Part shown: piece after piece, positions 10,301 through 19,705 of the stretch
Numbering within the stretch: the first letter of the stretch is position 1
Layout: every line of letters begins with the position of its first letter
Origin: Incurvaria masculella
Taxonomy: Eukaryota > Arthropoda > Insecta > Lepidoptera > Incurvariidae
Length of the DNA: 64,000 nucleotides
Direction: 5' to 3'
NCBI GenBank assembly: GCA_946894095.1
Contig: OX335657.1
Span: 10,602,001-10,666,000, forward strand
Made by a program: the position numbers and the translations under genes
Notes under the pieces: model-generated
What the model saw: only the letters and a program-made list of their open reading frames with translations
Database searches by the model: none
What the model was told of the DNA's origin: nothing

Positions 10301-13300
10301 TCTGACAGATTTGAAAGATTTTTTAGGTTAGCTCGCATAGACACCACCTGTCATGATAAATGATTAGTTTTCTTCCCCTTCGACTGAACGGAGCAATATG
10401 AATGGCACGTGTTTCCAGGTCATAAACGCTCGCACGATCATGAACCGCGAGAAGATGCGCGCGATCGTCCAGAAGATAGCGCTGCAGATGAACTGCAAGC
10501 TCGGCGGCACGCTGTGGAGCGTGAGTATCCCGTTCAAGTCCGCCATGATCGTGGGCATCGACTCATACCACGAGACCGCCAGGAAGAACCGCAGCGTCTG
10601 CGGTAAGTCATTTCTTTGTCGCTTTAAATATTTTATGGAACTGTATAATACCATACACACATCACGAACAGCTCGCCCTTCATGCGAGAGGTCTGGGTTC
10701 AAATCCTGATCCCGGTCATGCACCACTTTCTTTCTCTTTCCGAATTGGATAAGTGCATTTCGTTACGAATGCGAGCTGTTCAATGATTCGGAACCCACTG
10801 TAGGTCCCCTTTCCCTACTAGACGGTAGGGTTAAGCCCGCCCGGGTTAGTACCACCACATTAGATGAAACTATGGTTGAAGTGGCAATGAAAAATTGACC
10901 ATTTTTTCCATTCCGTTTAGGTTCCATAAAATTCGCTGGCCAAGGTCTACCAGCTCAAAAAATAGAATCTCATCCTATTAACTATCCTAGCTTGAGACCC
11001 CAGCCTACTAACTGTCTAACTAGCTTACTAGCCTAGACGTTTAGCTAGTTTTCTAAATACAAAGCCAGAGTAACTAGCTTTCTAGCTTACTAGCACTTAC
11101 TTGTTATCCTCGCTTATAAAACTTACCTCGTGTAGCCTAGGTATATAGCTTGAATAGTGAAATCTGTGTGTTGCTTGCAGGCTTCATCGCGTCGTACAAC
11201 GCAGCGTGCACGCACTGGTTCTCGAAGGTTGTCATCCAGAAACCGGGCCAGGAGGTGGTGGACGGACTGAAGGCGTGCCTGTGCGAGGCGCTCACGCACT
11301 ACAGGAATGTCAACGGTTTCTTCCCCGACAAGGTCATCATCTACAGGTGAGCCTCGGAGTTTTGTCATTCTCCATCCTTTCGTTGGCTATTGCTTTGAGA
11401 TTCAGCACTGGAGTCTACAATACAATTATATCCAGAGAGCAATTCTTGTTTTCTTTCTGAGTTAGATAGGTGTGTCAGCCTCAATAGCCCAGTGGCGCGA
11501 CACTTCGGCGATCGCTCTCCGAAGTTAAGCAACGCTGGGTCCGGTCTGGTCTTGGATGGGTGACCATTCGACTGTTGAGAGACTGGCCGTGGTTCGGATT
11601 CTACGTTAAACTGTAGGTCCCCTTTTTTACTTCCTAGGTGGTAGGGTAATCCCGCCCGTGTTGGTACCATCGCATTGAATGAACGATGGTCGAAGCGGCA
11701 ATGAAAATTGTCCGTGTTTTCCATCCAGTTCAATGTAGCCGTGCAATATAAGGAAGGTCCTGGCATGGCACCTAGTTCCCATGTGGTGTGTTGGGCTAAT
11801 ACCATGACAGAAGGTGTGGTATTAGCCATCCATGTCCAGTCACATAAAAAAAAACTAAATTTAATGTCTGTCCCGAACCCATGTAAGGCTGTAGGGGACC
11901 TACTTATTTACTAAGTGCTAGGAAAAATATTTCAGCAATATCCCATCCACTGTTTGTTTCATAACATAAAAAATGGGCCGTTTTGTTTTGTTTGTGCAGT
12001 CAATAACAATGAGGTAAATACATGAATTTAGATTAGGCATTAATTATTGCTTTCAGTCCATAAATATTTTTTAATAAAATATTGTGTAATAACTTTGAAA
12101 TAAATCTTATTCAGTAGCACAATAACACAAGAACTATCCCTGCGTAAGTCATCAGTCAAAATTAACATGTAACTAAATATTTCTATTAAGTACCGGCAAC
12201 TCGTAGCTCGCATGCCGGCTACTTACATAAAGGACTCACTTTACAAATGCCTTAGGGACGGTGTCGGCGACGGGCAGCTGAATGAACTGCTCAGGTTCGA
12301 AATGCAGCAGATGCAGGCGTGCTTCCAGACGGTCAAGGAGGACTACGCGCCCATGTTCACGTTCATCGTCGTGCAGAAGCGCATCAACACGCGCCTCTTC
12401 CTCAAGCTGAATGGTCGGCTCGACAACCCGCCACCCGGCACCGTGCTCGACCACGACATCACGCGGCGCGACTGGTGAGTGTAAAGTTCAGGTCAAGTTT
12501 CAAGTTCAAGGTTAGTGACAAGATGGTGAGCGGGTGTCGCCGCTCTGCCACACTGTCAGCAAGGTTCAATGTTCACGTTCGTCGTTGTGCAGAAGCGCAT
12601 TCCTCAAGTTGAACTAGCGGCTGTCACATCACGCGGCCCGATTGGTGAGTGTTGATGGTGGACAAAGCACTGAGTGGCGGCTACTCCCATATTCACGTTC
12701 ATTGTCGTAGAAGCTTGTCGATTTCGCGCCTCTTGCCCTGCTAGGAATCTCTATTGTCAGTTGGTAGCTACGTTAGCTACCAACCAATCTTCTCCGTGGA
12801 CTGCTACCGGACCTCATTAAACCTCCTTGCTGGCGCAAGGAATTGGAGCTGCTGTTGAGCGGCGTCTGTTTCTTTCAACTTCAAGCAGGTTTTTCGTGAT
12901 TCATCTGTTCGGCTTCAGCAAGCCAGGACCTTGATTGAACGGTTCCGGTCCGTCGGGATGGTGGCCCAAACCTAACTTTACAAGATTGTCTGCTATGTCG
13001 ATTTCGTTCCATCGACTGTGTCCATTTCGATCCATCCGGCGAGTTAATTTCCCATTATAACCACCCAGTGTTCCGCTAAGGACCAAAAGTCGTTTGATAT
13101 CGTAATAACCTATCGAGATTCAACATTTGAGAAGTTAAAAACTGAGTTAGAAACTTTGAAAAAACATACGAAAATTATGTATGTGGATTAAAATTTAAGA
13201 AGTATCCCAAATAGTATTTCAGCGTTCTGTGCACGAACTTCTAAATCTACTCGCCCCCTCCAACAAGTGTTTACTGTGCATCCTCTGCAGGTACGACTTC

Positions 13301-13555
13301 CTGATCGTGCCGCAGAAGGTCGGGCAGGGCACAGTGACGCCCTCGCACTACATCGTGATCGCGGACGACAGCAACATGACGCCGGACCACGTGCAGCGGC
13401 TCACGTACAAGATGTGCCACCTCTACTACAACTGGCCGGGCACGGTGCGCGTGCCGGCGCCCTGCCAGTACGCGCATAAGCTCGCCTTCCTCGTCGGCCA
13501 GAGCATGAAGGAGCCGCACAACGCCAAGCTCAACGACAAGCTGTTCTTCTTGTAG
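7122..13555 (+). CDS. Ago3: PIWI-clade Argonaute, Ago3-like, C-terminal half (six exons)
   Basis: Exons at 7122-7379, 9345-9572, 10419-10602, 11181-11346, 12256-12474 and 13291-13555 join in one frame (intron phases 0,0,1,2,2) into about 439 residues ending in KLFFL and TAG. The order is linker 2 (WGL..GR.LPPENL), MID ([11 protein letters not shown] in the 5'-phosphate pocket) and PIWI. The slicer tetrad is complete: D in VGIDSYHE, E in GQEVVDGL, D in YRDGVGDGQ and H in [21 protein letters not shown] and DITRRDWYDFLIV resemble Drosophila AGO3 more than Piwi or Aub as I recall them. PIWI-clade proteins are usually 850-950 residues, so the N, PAZ and linker 1 exons lie outside the window. Known role: binding piRNAs and slicing transposon RNA in the ping-pong cycle, in germline nuage. 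Exons are GC-rich and the TE-filled introns AT-rich. The alternative is the Siwi/Aub paralogue. Confidence 0.88.
7418..8388. mobile_element. 971-bp foldback element with TA target duplication, in an Ago3 intron
   Basis: The ends are CAGGGTGTCCCGTAAGTAG on the left and the complement (..ACGGGACACCCTG) on the right, flanked by TA at 7416-7417 and 8389-8390. The arms run about 7418-7787 and 8019-8388. They are near-perfect complements, including GTAGTGGATCAAACGAATAG and CATTCCTGGTGCAAAAAAAA, around a spacer of about 230 bp. No transposase is encoded. TA targets and CAGGGTGT ends fit the Tc1/mariner superfamily. In the Ago3 pre-mRNA it would form a long hairpin. Confidence 0.92.
8391..9115. other. 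Ago3 intron sequence, no feature recognised
   Basis: AT-rich intronic DNA between the foldback element and a small palindromic repeat. No exon-like block, tandem repeat or inverted repeat longer than about 15 bp was noticed. Confidence 0.5.
9116..9222. mobile_element. Small palindromic repeat, copy 1 of 3
   Basis: It contains AAGTAACTTTCGGTTACA and TGTAACGGAAAGGTAACTT, which are mutually inverted, and ends in GAGGTGGTGGAAACAG. The same sequence recurs inverted at 14044-14162 and in the same orientation, diverged, at about 50684-50818. No coding capacity. Likely a MITE-type element. Confidence 0.75.
9345..9572 (+). CDS. Ago3: Ago3-like exon 2 of those visible (MID domain)
   Basis: It encodes 76 residues, [10 protein letters not shown] to RPIPSQ, and follows CTCTTAG at 9338-9344. 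The frame joins NCTQ|DFVE in phase 0. The core [12 protein letters not shown] and [12 protein letters not shown] are typical of PIWI-clade MID domains. The donor CAG|GTTCCG is weak. The exon is strongly GC-rich while the flanking intron is AT-rich. Confidence 0.9.
9619..9657 (-). repeat. Fragment of lepidopteran repeat B
   Basis: AGGGTTCCGTACCCAAAGGG and a few following bases match the terminal part of repeat B (fuller copies at 21075 and 25298). It abuts a SINE fragment. Confidence 0.7.
9658..9830 (-). mobile_element. Diverged SINE body fragment
   Basis: Reverse-strand body of the SINE family: GGTATTAGCCTAACA, CTGCCATGCCAGGACCTGCC, ACTGCATGGAAAACACGG and GGTACCAACCCGTGCCCACT occur in the expected reversed order. 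The head is missing. It lies in the Ago3 intron. Confidence 0.7.
9835..10227 (+). mobile_element. 5'-truncated non-LTR retrotransposon tail (reverse transcriptase C-terminus)
   Basis: In one frame 9926-10023 reads FFTNR-like, then [18 protein letters not shown], then [11 protein letters not shown] and stop. This matches the C-terminal end of jockey/CR1-type reverse transcriptases ('..WNxLPxxVVxAxSxNxFKNRLDxxW'). An in-frame TAG interrupts it. About 180 bp of 3' UTR ends in a TAAA repeat at 10203-10220. It is dead and lies in sense orientation in the Ago3 intron. Confidence 0.7.
10419..10602 (+). CDS. Ago3: Ago3-like exon 3 of those visible (MID to PIWI, first catalytic Asp)
   Basis: It follows GTTTCCAG and joins PIPSQ|VINART in phase 0. 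It encodes 61 residues plus one base. It contains the MID 5'-phosphate pocket [11 protein letters not shown] and the first catalytic aspartate in [10 protein letters not shown]. The donor GCG|GTAAGTC is a good consensus. The split codon is glycine (phase 1). Confidence 0.92.
10669..10931 (+). mobile_element. SINE with tRNA-like head, internally deleted
   Basis: ACAGCTCG is followed, after a deletion, by CTTCATGCGAGAGGTCTGGG and GTTCAAATCC, a tRNA B-box. Then come TTTCGTTACGAATGCGAGCT and the shared SINE body (TAGGTCCCC, GCCCGCCCGGGTTAGTACCA). The 3' tail is missing. A full-length relative is at 56728-57095. Confidence 0.8.
11181..11346 (+). CDS. Ago3: Ago3-like exon 4 of those visible (PIWI, glutamate finger)
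   Basis: It follows TTGCTTGCAG. It completes the split glycine and encodes [20 protein letters not shown] onward to VIIY, then two bases of the next arginine codon. GQEVVDGL holds the glutamate of the DEDH tetrad. The donor is ACAG|GTGAGC and the intron is phase 2. Confidence 0.92.
11473..11847 (+). mobile_element. SINE with 5S-rRNA-like head, copy 2
   Basis: It is near identical to the copy at 5849-6215 over the head (GAAGTTAAGCAACGCTGGGT, GGATGGGTGACC) and body, and ends in CCATGTCCAGTCACATA plus an A-run. It lies in the Ago3 intron between exons 4 and 5 in sense orientation. The similarity between the two copies suggests recent activity. Confidence 0.87.
12256..12474 (+). CDS. Ago3: Ago3-like exon 5 of those visible (PIWI, second catalytic Asp)
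   Basis: It follows GCCTTAG and completes arginine to give [10 protein letters not shown], where the D after R is catalytic. It continues through [16 protein letters not shown] to LDHDITRRD and two bases of a tryptophan codon. Donor CTG|GTGAGTG. Parts of this exon are duplicated in the following intron at 12569-12644 and 12688-12733. Confidence 0.93.
12569..12644 (+). pseudogene. Decayed duplicate of Ago3-like exon 5 (copy 2)
   Basis: ATGTTCACGTTCGTCGTTGT, GCAGAAGCGCAT, TCCTCAAG and ACATCACGCGGCCCGATTG match exon 5 (12352-12474) in order, followed by GTGAGTG as in the true donor. Internal deletions shift the frame and introduce TAG. The duplicate keeps the donor but not the acceptor side. 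It could act as a decoy splice site. Confidence 0.8.
12688..12733 (+). pseudogene. Decayed duplicate of Ago3-like exon 5 (copy 3)
   Basis: CCATATTCACGTTCATTGTC, GTAGAAGC and CGCGCCTCTT match exon 5 (from about 12351) in order. It is shorter than copy 2 and has no donor. Together the three copies form a head-to-tail series with steps of about 217 and 119 bp. Confidence 0.65.
12760..12784. repeat. Perfect 25-bp hairpin in an Ago3 intron
   Basis: GTTGGTAGCTA and TAGCTACCAAC are exact complements separated by CGT. No known function is recognised. Confidence 0.8.
12785..13290. other. Last Ago3 intron, remaining sequence
   Basis: No exon or known repeat was recognised. The region 12900-13080 is less AT-rich than typical intron here. 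The acceptor for the last exon is TCCTCTGCAG at 13281-13290, with a good pyrimidine tract. Confidence 0.5.
13291..13555 (+). CDS. Ago3: Ago3-like terminal exon (PIWI, catalytic His, stop)
   Basis: It follows TCCTCTGCAG and completes W|YDFLIVPQ. It contains [20 protein letters not shown], then [20 protein letters not shown] (H is the fourth catalytic residue) and ends KLNDKLFFL with TAG at 13553-13555. The hydrophobic C-terminal FFL is standard in Argonautes, where the terminal carboxylate contacts the guide 5' end. Confidence 0.95.
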
Positions 13556-13689
13556 GCGACGCTCGCGACGCGGATGTCCCAGTGGGTGTGCCTCCGGAAG
13601 CACCGTGCCCAGCGAGCATGATAGGAAGGAGTAGCGGTCGAAACTCATTCCTATGGCGGTAGCGTAGCGACTAGTAAGAGCAAAACAAC

Positions 13690-14003
13690 CCCGCCTCGGT
13701 AGCCCAGGGGCGCGACGCCTTGTAATTCGATAAGCTGGGTGAAGCACCTATGAGCGTGGTTGGGTTCTGGATGGGGGACCATTTTCAACCGTTAAGGCTG
13801 GCCGTCGTTTGGATTCCACGTAAAACTGTGGGTACCCTCCATTCTTGCTAGGTGGTAGGGTTTAATCTTGCCCGGGTTAGTACCATCTCATTGAATTAAC
13901 GATGGTCGAAGCGGCAATGAAAATTGTCCGTGTTACCCATTCAGTGTGTTAGGCTAATATCTGACAGTTTGGTATTAGCCATCCATGTCCAGTTACATAA
14001 GTA
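13690..14003 (+). mobile_element. SINE with variant 5S-like head, inside X1
   Basis: It starts CCTCGGTAGCCCAGGGGCGC, has GATAAGCTGGGTGAAGCACC and TTCTGGATGGGGGACCATTT, and then the shared body to CCATGTCCAGTTACATAA. The GGATGGGGGACC block is 5S C-box-like. Its head subtype matches the reverse-strand copy at 30148. Confidence 0.8.
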
Positions 14004-14043
14004 AAAATAATTGTAGTTTTCTAGTAGTTTAGTTTAGCAGCCT

Positions 14044-14162
14044 AATGCCCGTTTCCACCACCTCCAGCTGCAAAAATACCAAGGTTACCTTTCGGTTACA
14101 CCATTTAAATATGCAATATATCCGAAAGTTACTTATCGGATTTCAGATAAAACAGGGGTAAT
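14044..14162. mobile_element. Small palindromic repeat, copy 2 (inverted), inside X1
   Basis: GTTTCCACCACCTCCAGC, AGGTTACCTTTCGGTTACAC and AAAACAGGGGTAATT are the reverse complement of the copy at 9116-9222. It lies between the SINE and the conserved right end of X1. Confidence 0.75.
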
Positions 14163-14366
14163 TGTAGCTTACGAATTCGAGACGTGCAACATCGAATTCT
14201 GTTGCACTAAAAGCGTCATGTAAAGTTCTCCCGTGTCGTTGGAACTCGGTGAAATCAGTAGTTAGCGAACTCACTCATCGTCGCTGCCAAGTTTGTATGT
14301 GAAATTGGCTCCGCCGCCCCTATACGAACTTGTTTCGTTTCTACTCCTATCTTTCCATGCTCGCTG

Positions 14367-15994
14367 ACACTACTCCATATCATGGCCGGGACCACGATTC
14401 AGACACCACATTCCAGAACAATCCCCTGCCGTTGGTGAGACTTCCTCTGTAGGACGTCCCTCCCGCACTCGCGTGGACATCCGTGAGTCGAATTGTACTG
14501 ACATTCTACGGGGCAGACGCCATGATGCGCTGACAGACCTAAGGAGATTTTGACCCGTCGCAGTTGGTAGATTTTCGCACCATATTATCATGAATTTTGT
14601 TTGGGGCAACTTAGCACGTATGGGTAACACCGCTAGACTTCAACCATCACCCCTGTATCGGACACTGTTTTTTTTTCGTTTTGACTATGTCCCATTATGC
14701 ATTACATATCACCGATTGGGGTGGGCCCTACCATATATGTTTGTTCGATTACCTACAGTTTGAATGGTTTTCAAAGATCGAAGAGACCTACTCACTAATC
14801 AAATGCGCATTTCTAACTTCTGTAAGAAAGGAAAAGTGTTCTGACTTGTAAACTCGCTCTTGAAAAACACTGTTGAGATTCGAGTAGTGGTTGATGTGTA
14901 AGACCTGTAAGGAGCCAACAATGCCTAGCTTTCATCTTCCTAAATTCAGCACCTGTTTAAATGTATATTTTTGTTCAAGACGCACTAGACAACATTTTAA
15001 AATCGAATTAACATTAGCGTTATTGCTGTTGTCCACACGATGCACTCATCCTAATGAGTATTGTAGAATAAACCACATTTATCCGGTCAATATCACCTCC
15101 ACTCCGCAGACATGATTTTTTTTTTTATATAATGTAAAACCCTTATAATGTAAAATAGCAAATATCGCCTATGATTTGAACAATGAGGTGTAACGATAAA
15201 AAAATCCAATTTATACGAAAAGTTACCATGCAGCGTCTGCCCCGGCGAATGTCTCTGGATGTACTGAAGTAATCTCAGAAATCTTCCGATAGCATATTGT
15301 TAATTTCCTCTACCATTTTTTGGTAAAAAAAATTCAAGTATCGTGTGACCAAATTAAAAAATTTAGTTAATTGTAGATTTCGCCAATAAGTCTATGGTGC
15401 CTTAACATTTATATAATATGTAAGTTTCAATCGGTGGATATTTTTAAAACATGTTCTCCCTTTGCAATAAGTTTCTTTTTCCATGGAATATTCGGTCAAT
15501 ATCGGCCAAATGCCCGTTATTATAAAAGTTTCATTACATTTTAGAAGGACAAATCTGATTGGTCATACTAAGGGTACTAAGGAAATTATCATTCCCTATC
15601 AGGAGAGAAAAAAAAAACTAAATTATTGCATTCATGACTTCTTTTCCCACCATTTAGTGAGGAAGCTACATTCCAAATTGTAGTTGCCACTGTAGTCGTG
15701 ATTAGCTGACTGGATCGCTGCATTGTCTAATTCCATATATAGTCACAAGTTTTGCATGTAATGGCCAATTCACACAGCAATGTGCGGCGCGTACATTTTG
15801 AAGAGATAGAATATAACTGTATTGGCTACTATATGAGTTCATTGTTGCACGAGAACATAGAAGCTGTCTGATTATGTCTTACAGCACTAACAAATTATTT
15901 TATAGTATTCAATTTTCTGGAGTTTTACAGTGCTCTAGATTGATGACTGAAAGTTCATGAATAGGTTAAATTAGGCAGTAATGATAAAATGGTG
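14367..15994. other. Intergenic, no gene recognised
   Basis: AT-rich DNA with short unrelated open frames only. An AATAAA lies at about 15067, but nothing ties it to Ago3 transcripts. Confidence 0.5.
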
Positions 15995-16153
15995 AGGGCC
16001 TTTTTCACCACATGCTGATTAGCTTAATCGGCACATATTAAGGGCATAACTTACCACCTTGCCATCAACACAAGTACAAGATAATCAACACTTTAGAAAT
16101 AAACGTCATTTAAATATCTATTAAGACGAATCAGCACTTGGTGAAAACCAGGC
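15995..16153. mobile_element. Short MITE ('GGGC-TTTTTCACC' family), copy 1
   Basis: GGGCCTTTTTCACCACATGC and CACTTGGTGAAAACCAGGC are imperfect inverted ends. Interior CTGATTAGCTTAATCG and AGTACAAGATAATCA match the copy at 61145-61297, which is flanked by TTAA. Confidence 0.78.
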
Positions 16154-17260
16154 TAATAGTTGTAGATGACAAAATGTTATTATTTTTTTAGATTTAGTTA
16201 GAATTAAGATGGATTTTGATTGACATGTCTCTCATACTGGTGCTTAATTTCTGACATCCGCAAATATATTTTAGTTTATATTTCCTCTTTCATTTTCCCT
16301 GATTGTTTTGAATGATTTCATTTTTTTGCTAGAAACACAAATGCATTACTATTTGATGTTTATGATTTATTACCACTGGGCAAAGGATCATTTGATTTCG
16401 CAAAAAGTAAAATTTTATGTAAAAAAAATTGAATTCTGAAATCAAAATGTCTAATGCCAATTGGACATCACTTTTATGAAAACGTTTTTTAAAAAGTTGC
16501 TTTAAATTTATTCCAAATATTTTAATTTTTTTTAATTGGTCCTTTCTTCAGTAGGTGGGGAAATTAGTTTTACTCTTTTTCCAGACTAATATTAAGACTA
16601 CTCAGATTGTATGTTGATTAGACAAGGTAAAGCTCAACCAAAATTTTTTTTTAAAAATAATAATTTCGTAGAATGTATTTTCTTACATCCATGTAAATTC
16701 CACTAACAAACATGATAACTCATCCCATTGGTAAAAGCTCATTTAATAATTAGACTTAATGAGAAAACCTGCAATTATTTTAAATCATTAAAAAATAATG
16801 AAGATTGTCACAAATAAGCACTTAGGTACATTTAAGTGTTAATTATTATCAGATATTTACTTTAGCAATTACAAGAAATTATCGAATTATTTTTGATAAG
16901 ATTTAATGTAACTAAAATCAGTGTTCTTGGAAGTTTGTTTATTGTAAAAAGTAATTAAAACGCTTGGGAAATGTAAATGTTGTGATGTAAAATAGGCTAG
17001 TTGTCTGATCTTTTTTTGGCTTAACAATCCTTCAAAAAATTAAATTTTAATTGCTGAAAGAATTATTATCTGGCTCCCTTTAAAAAAAAGTTTTAAAGAA
17101 ATTGTTTTTTCCTTTTTTTTATTTCAGCTTTGTTATTGTCCCCATATGGATGTCGGTTCAAACCACGGTTCGCTTTATTATTATTTGATGGTAAACATTC
17201 AAAATATAAAGGTATGTTTTTCACAGTTACTGAGATTTTCGATTGATCTTTTTTGTAACA
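16154..17260. other. AT-rich intergenic, nothing recognised
   Basis: Very AT-rich DNA with no open frame of interest and no repeat structure that I could see. Confidence 0.5.
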
Positions 17261-17504
17261 GGGGCTCCATTCAGAGCAAGAGTGAGTTCGAGTTCGGGAG
17301 TGAGTTAACCTAAAAATAGCTGGGAAATATATTGTTATTTAAATAACGGAACCGTTATTTATACTTCCAACGTATTTACGGGACAGACCAGATTTTTACC
17401 TAACTGTAATGATGTTCTAGAAGTGTGGAAACATTAACTATTTAAAAAAGTGAGTTGATATTTAGTGACGAATTCGAACTCACTCTTACTCTGAATGGAC
17501 CCCC
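17261..17504. mobile_element. TIR element of about 244 bp
   Basis: GGGGCTCCATTCAGAGCAAG AGTGAGTTCGAGTTCG at the left is matched by the reverse complement of the right end CGAATTCGAACTCACTCTTA CTCTGAATGGACCCC. The arms are about 36 bp. No transposase is encoded and the superfamily is not clear. Confidence 0.8.
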
Positions 17505-17695
17505 AGAAAATTTGGATTTTCTTATGCAAGTAGTCCATTTAAAATAAACACTTTCTCACGCAGAAAATGTCTTGTCCATTGCCTAGTTATCGTGGATTAT
17601 GTTGACTCTTGATGTTATTCACTTGGAGCAAACTGATTATCTGTTAATATATACCTAATTTGACAAACAGAAATATTTTTCTTTCTCTACGTTAA

Positions 17696-18098
17696 GATGG
17701 CCATTCCCGGCGGGACTAATTCATTCGCGGGCACGGTACAAAACCGTGCAATTGCGCTTTGGGACCTTCGGGAAAGAAAAAGACAGTCCTCGTGATGAGG
17801 AGCACATCTCCACAAAGCAGACACGGCGCATGGTGTTTGATTTGGTATGATTTACGAAGTTTTGATTACAAAACGACTTATAGCTAAAAGTAAATCACGA
17901 TTTAAACACGCGAAAACTTGGAACTTGCGGACCTTATAACTCAGAATGCAAACACTATTTTACAATGCCATCAACATGGTCATCAGACTTCTAGTTCGAT
18001 CAAATAAAGCTGTTTTGAGTATAATTTTGGATCTATGACAAGAAATATGCGCATGATCTTCTTTCCACGTTTGTATGGGGAGTTGAGTGGGAAGGCTA
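17696..18098. mobile_element. TTAA-flanked MITE, family A, degenerate copy
   Basis: TTAA at 17692-17695 is followed by GATGGCCATTCCCGGCGGGA and then GCGGGCACGGTACAAAACCG, as in the other A copies. The right end TGTATGGGGAGTTGAGTGGG is eroded and has no TTAA. An internal segment is deleted. This is the oldest-looking of the four A copies. Confidence 0.78.
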
Positions 18099-18333
18099 GG
18101 AAATCAATAGCTCTGGTAAATTGAGCACCTCCCTTTTGAAACATATTAGGTCCTTACCTACGAAATTGCCGTTTCCACAAACTGACTTTAACGTGACTAA
18201 CTTTTATTTGCGTAGGAATTACAAATTTAAATACTTTCCGTTATTAAAGAAAACTATTCCTTTTTATAATTCTGTTGTTCGTTTGTTTTCCCACCATTTG
18301 TTTTTTTACATCGTTGTTTCTGTGACCATTGAA

Positions 18334-19705
18334 AAATGAAAACTGCGCGTTATTTTCGAATATGATTTTCGTCGTGGCACCAACGCAGCACAGACCATAC
18401 TGATTCGTTTACATCGGATTGGAAAGATTAAAAAGCTCGGAAAGTGGGTACCGTAGAAATTCACTGAACAACAACAACAAAATCCGAAGCTTGTCTTAAC
18501 TTGTTGAATAGGCACAGAAATTTGGCACAGAAATGAGGAGAATCTAGGTGAGAACTCAGACTGACCACTCTGTGTATGATAATCGAAAACGTCCGTCGCA
18601 CTGGTTGGACAGAGGGGAGGGAGGCAGCCCAAACGAAAAATGAGTCAAAAAAAGGTGCTTGATACTGTATGGTGGACCTGTGCCGGCATTATTTATTACA
18701 CCTTCTTGATACCTGGCGCAACAATTACTGCAAATGTGTACTGTGAAGAATTGAAAATGATGATGGATAAGCTCGCCGTCAAACAACCGAGACTTGTGTA
18801 TTGCTCTAGTCCACTTCTTCACGACAACGCTCGCCCACACACCGCACAACGGACCGTCTTAACTTAAGGTGGCCCAACCCGGCGGCCTCAACTCATTTGC
18901 GGGCACGGTACAAAACCGTGCTGTTGCGCTCTGGGACCTTCTCTGTTTCTAAGAACAAGACAGGCTCCGTGATGAGGAAGATGCAACATGTCCACAAAAA
19001 AGACAATGTGCATAGTGTATGATTTGGTAAGATTTACGAAAATTTTAATTTCAAAACGACTTATAGCTAAAAGTAAACCACGACCGCTGTAGTCAAAATC
19101 TAACAAAAACCAAATAGATTATAAATCTTGATTACATAAGCTATGTCTGATGACTAATATTTTTAAGATGTTCTTACTTTATCATTGCGTAATTCACCTC
19201 CAAAGTTATTGTATAAAACGCGCGAAAAATCCGAACTTTCGGACGTTATAACTTGGAAACCAAACTAATTTTACAATGCCAATGGTCATCAGACATCTAC
19301 TTCAATCAAATAAAGCTACTTTGAGCAAAATTTTGTATCTCTGACAAGAAATATAGGCGTGATCTTCTTTCCCCTTTTGTATGGGGAGATGATCGGGTTG
19401 GGCCACCTTAACACTAACTTAAAACCACAGGAGTTACGACTGGAAACTCCGTCATTCACCATATTCACGAGACCTTGCTGCGACGAATTTAGATTTTTTT
19501 CTTCACCATATTCACGAGACCTTGCTTTTGGTTTTTTTTTCGGAATTTGGATAACTTTTTACAGGGGGAAAATTCCAAATCCGATGAGGCAGTGAAAAAC
19601 GCGTTTGAAGAGTGCATCGATTCCCGTTCCCAGGATTTCTATAGCAGAGGCATCAAGAAATGTGCATTGATAATAATGGCCATCACTTCGATCAATAAAA
19701 TATGC
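18334..19705 (+). pseudogene. Dead mariner transposase, split by a nested MITE
   Basis: Fragments in shifting frames follow the mariner order: RVIFEYDFRRGTNAAQT, then KIKKLGKWVP, then YDNRKRPSHWLDRGEG, then KKVLDTVWWTCAGIIYYTFL, then LLHDNARPHTAQRTVLT. Family-A MITE 18868-19407 interrupts it, and the remnant resumes with LQELRLETP, a SPYSRDLA-like block, and MDNFLQGE..FEECIDSRSQ DFYSRGIKK. HDNARPH carries the second catalytic aspartate of the D,D34D triad, and SRDLA matches the third. Stops, frameshifts and a 25-bp direct duplication (19455-19479, 19502-19526) make it non-functional. The 5' and 3' TIRs were not identified. Confidence 0.88.
18868..19407. mobile_element. TTAA-flanked MITE, family A, copy 3, inside mariner
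   Basis: GGTGGCCCAACCCGGCGG and CGGGTTGGGCCACC are flanked by TTAA at 18864-18867 and 19408-19411. It lies within the transposase remnant just after the HDNARPH block, so it inserted after the mariner. Length 540 bp. Confidence 0.9.

Larger units (their letters stand above)
13610..14366. mobile_element. hAT-like TIR element, copy X1, with nested insertions
   Basis: The left end CAGCGAGCATGATAGGAAGG is matched in inverted form by the right end (..CTCCTATCTTTCCATGCTCGCTG). The right 200 bp (GCTTACGAATTCGAGACGTG onward) match elements at 42886 and 48372. A SINE (13690-14003) and a small palindromic repeat (14044-14162) are inserted inside. It begins 54 bp after the Ago3 stop codon, so the Ago3 3' UTR probably runs into it. 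No 8-bp duplication is visible in this copy. Confidence 0.75.
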
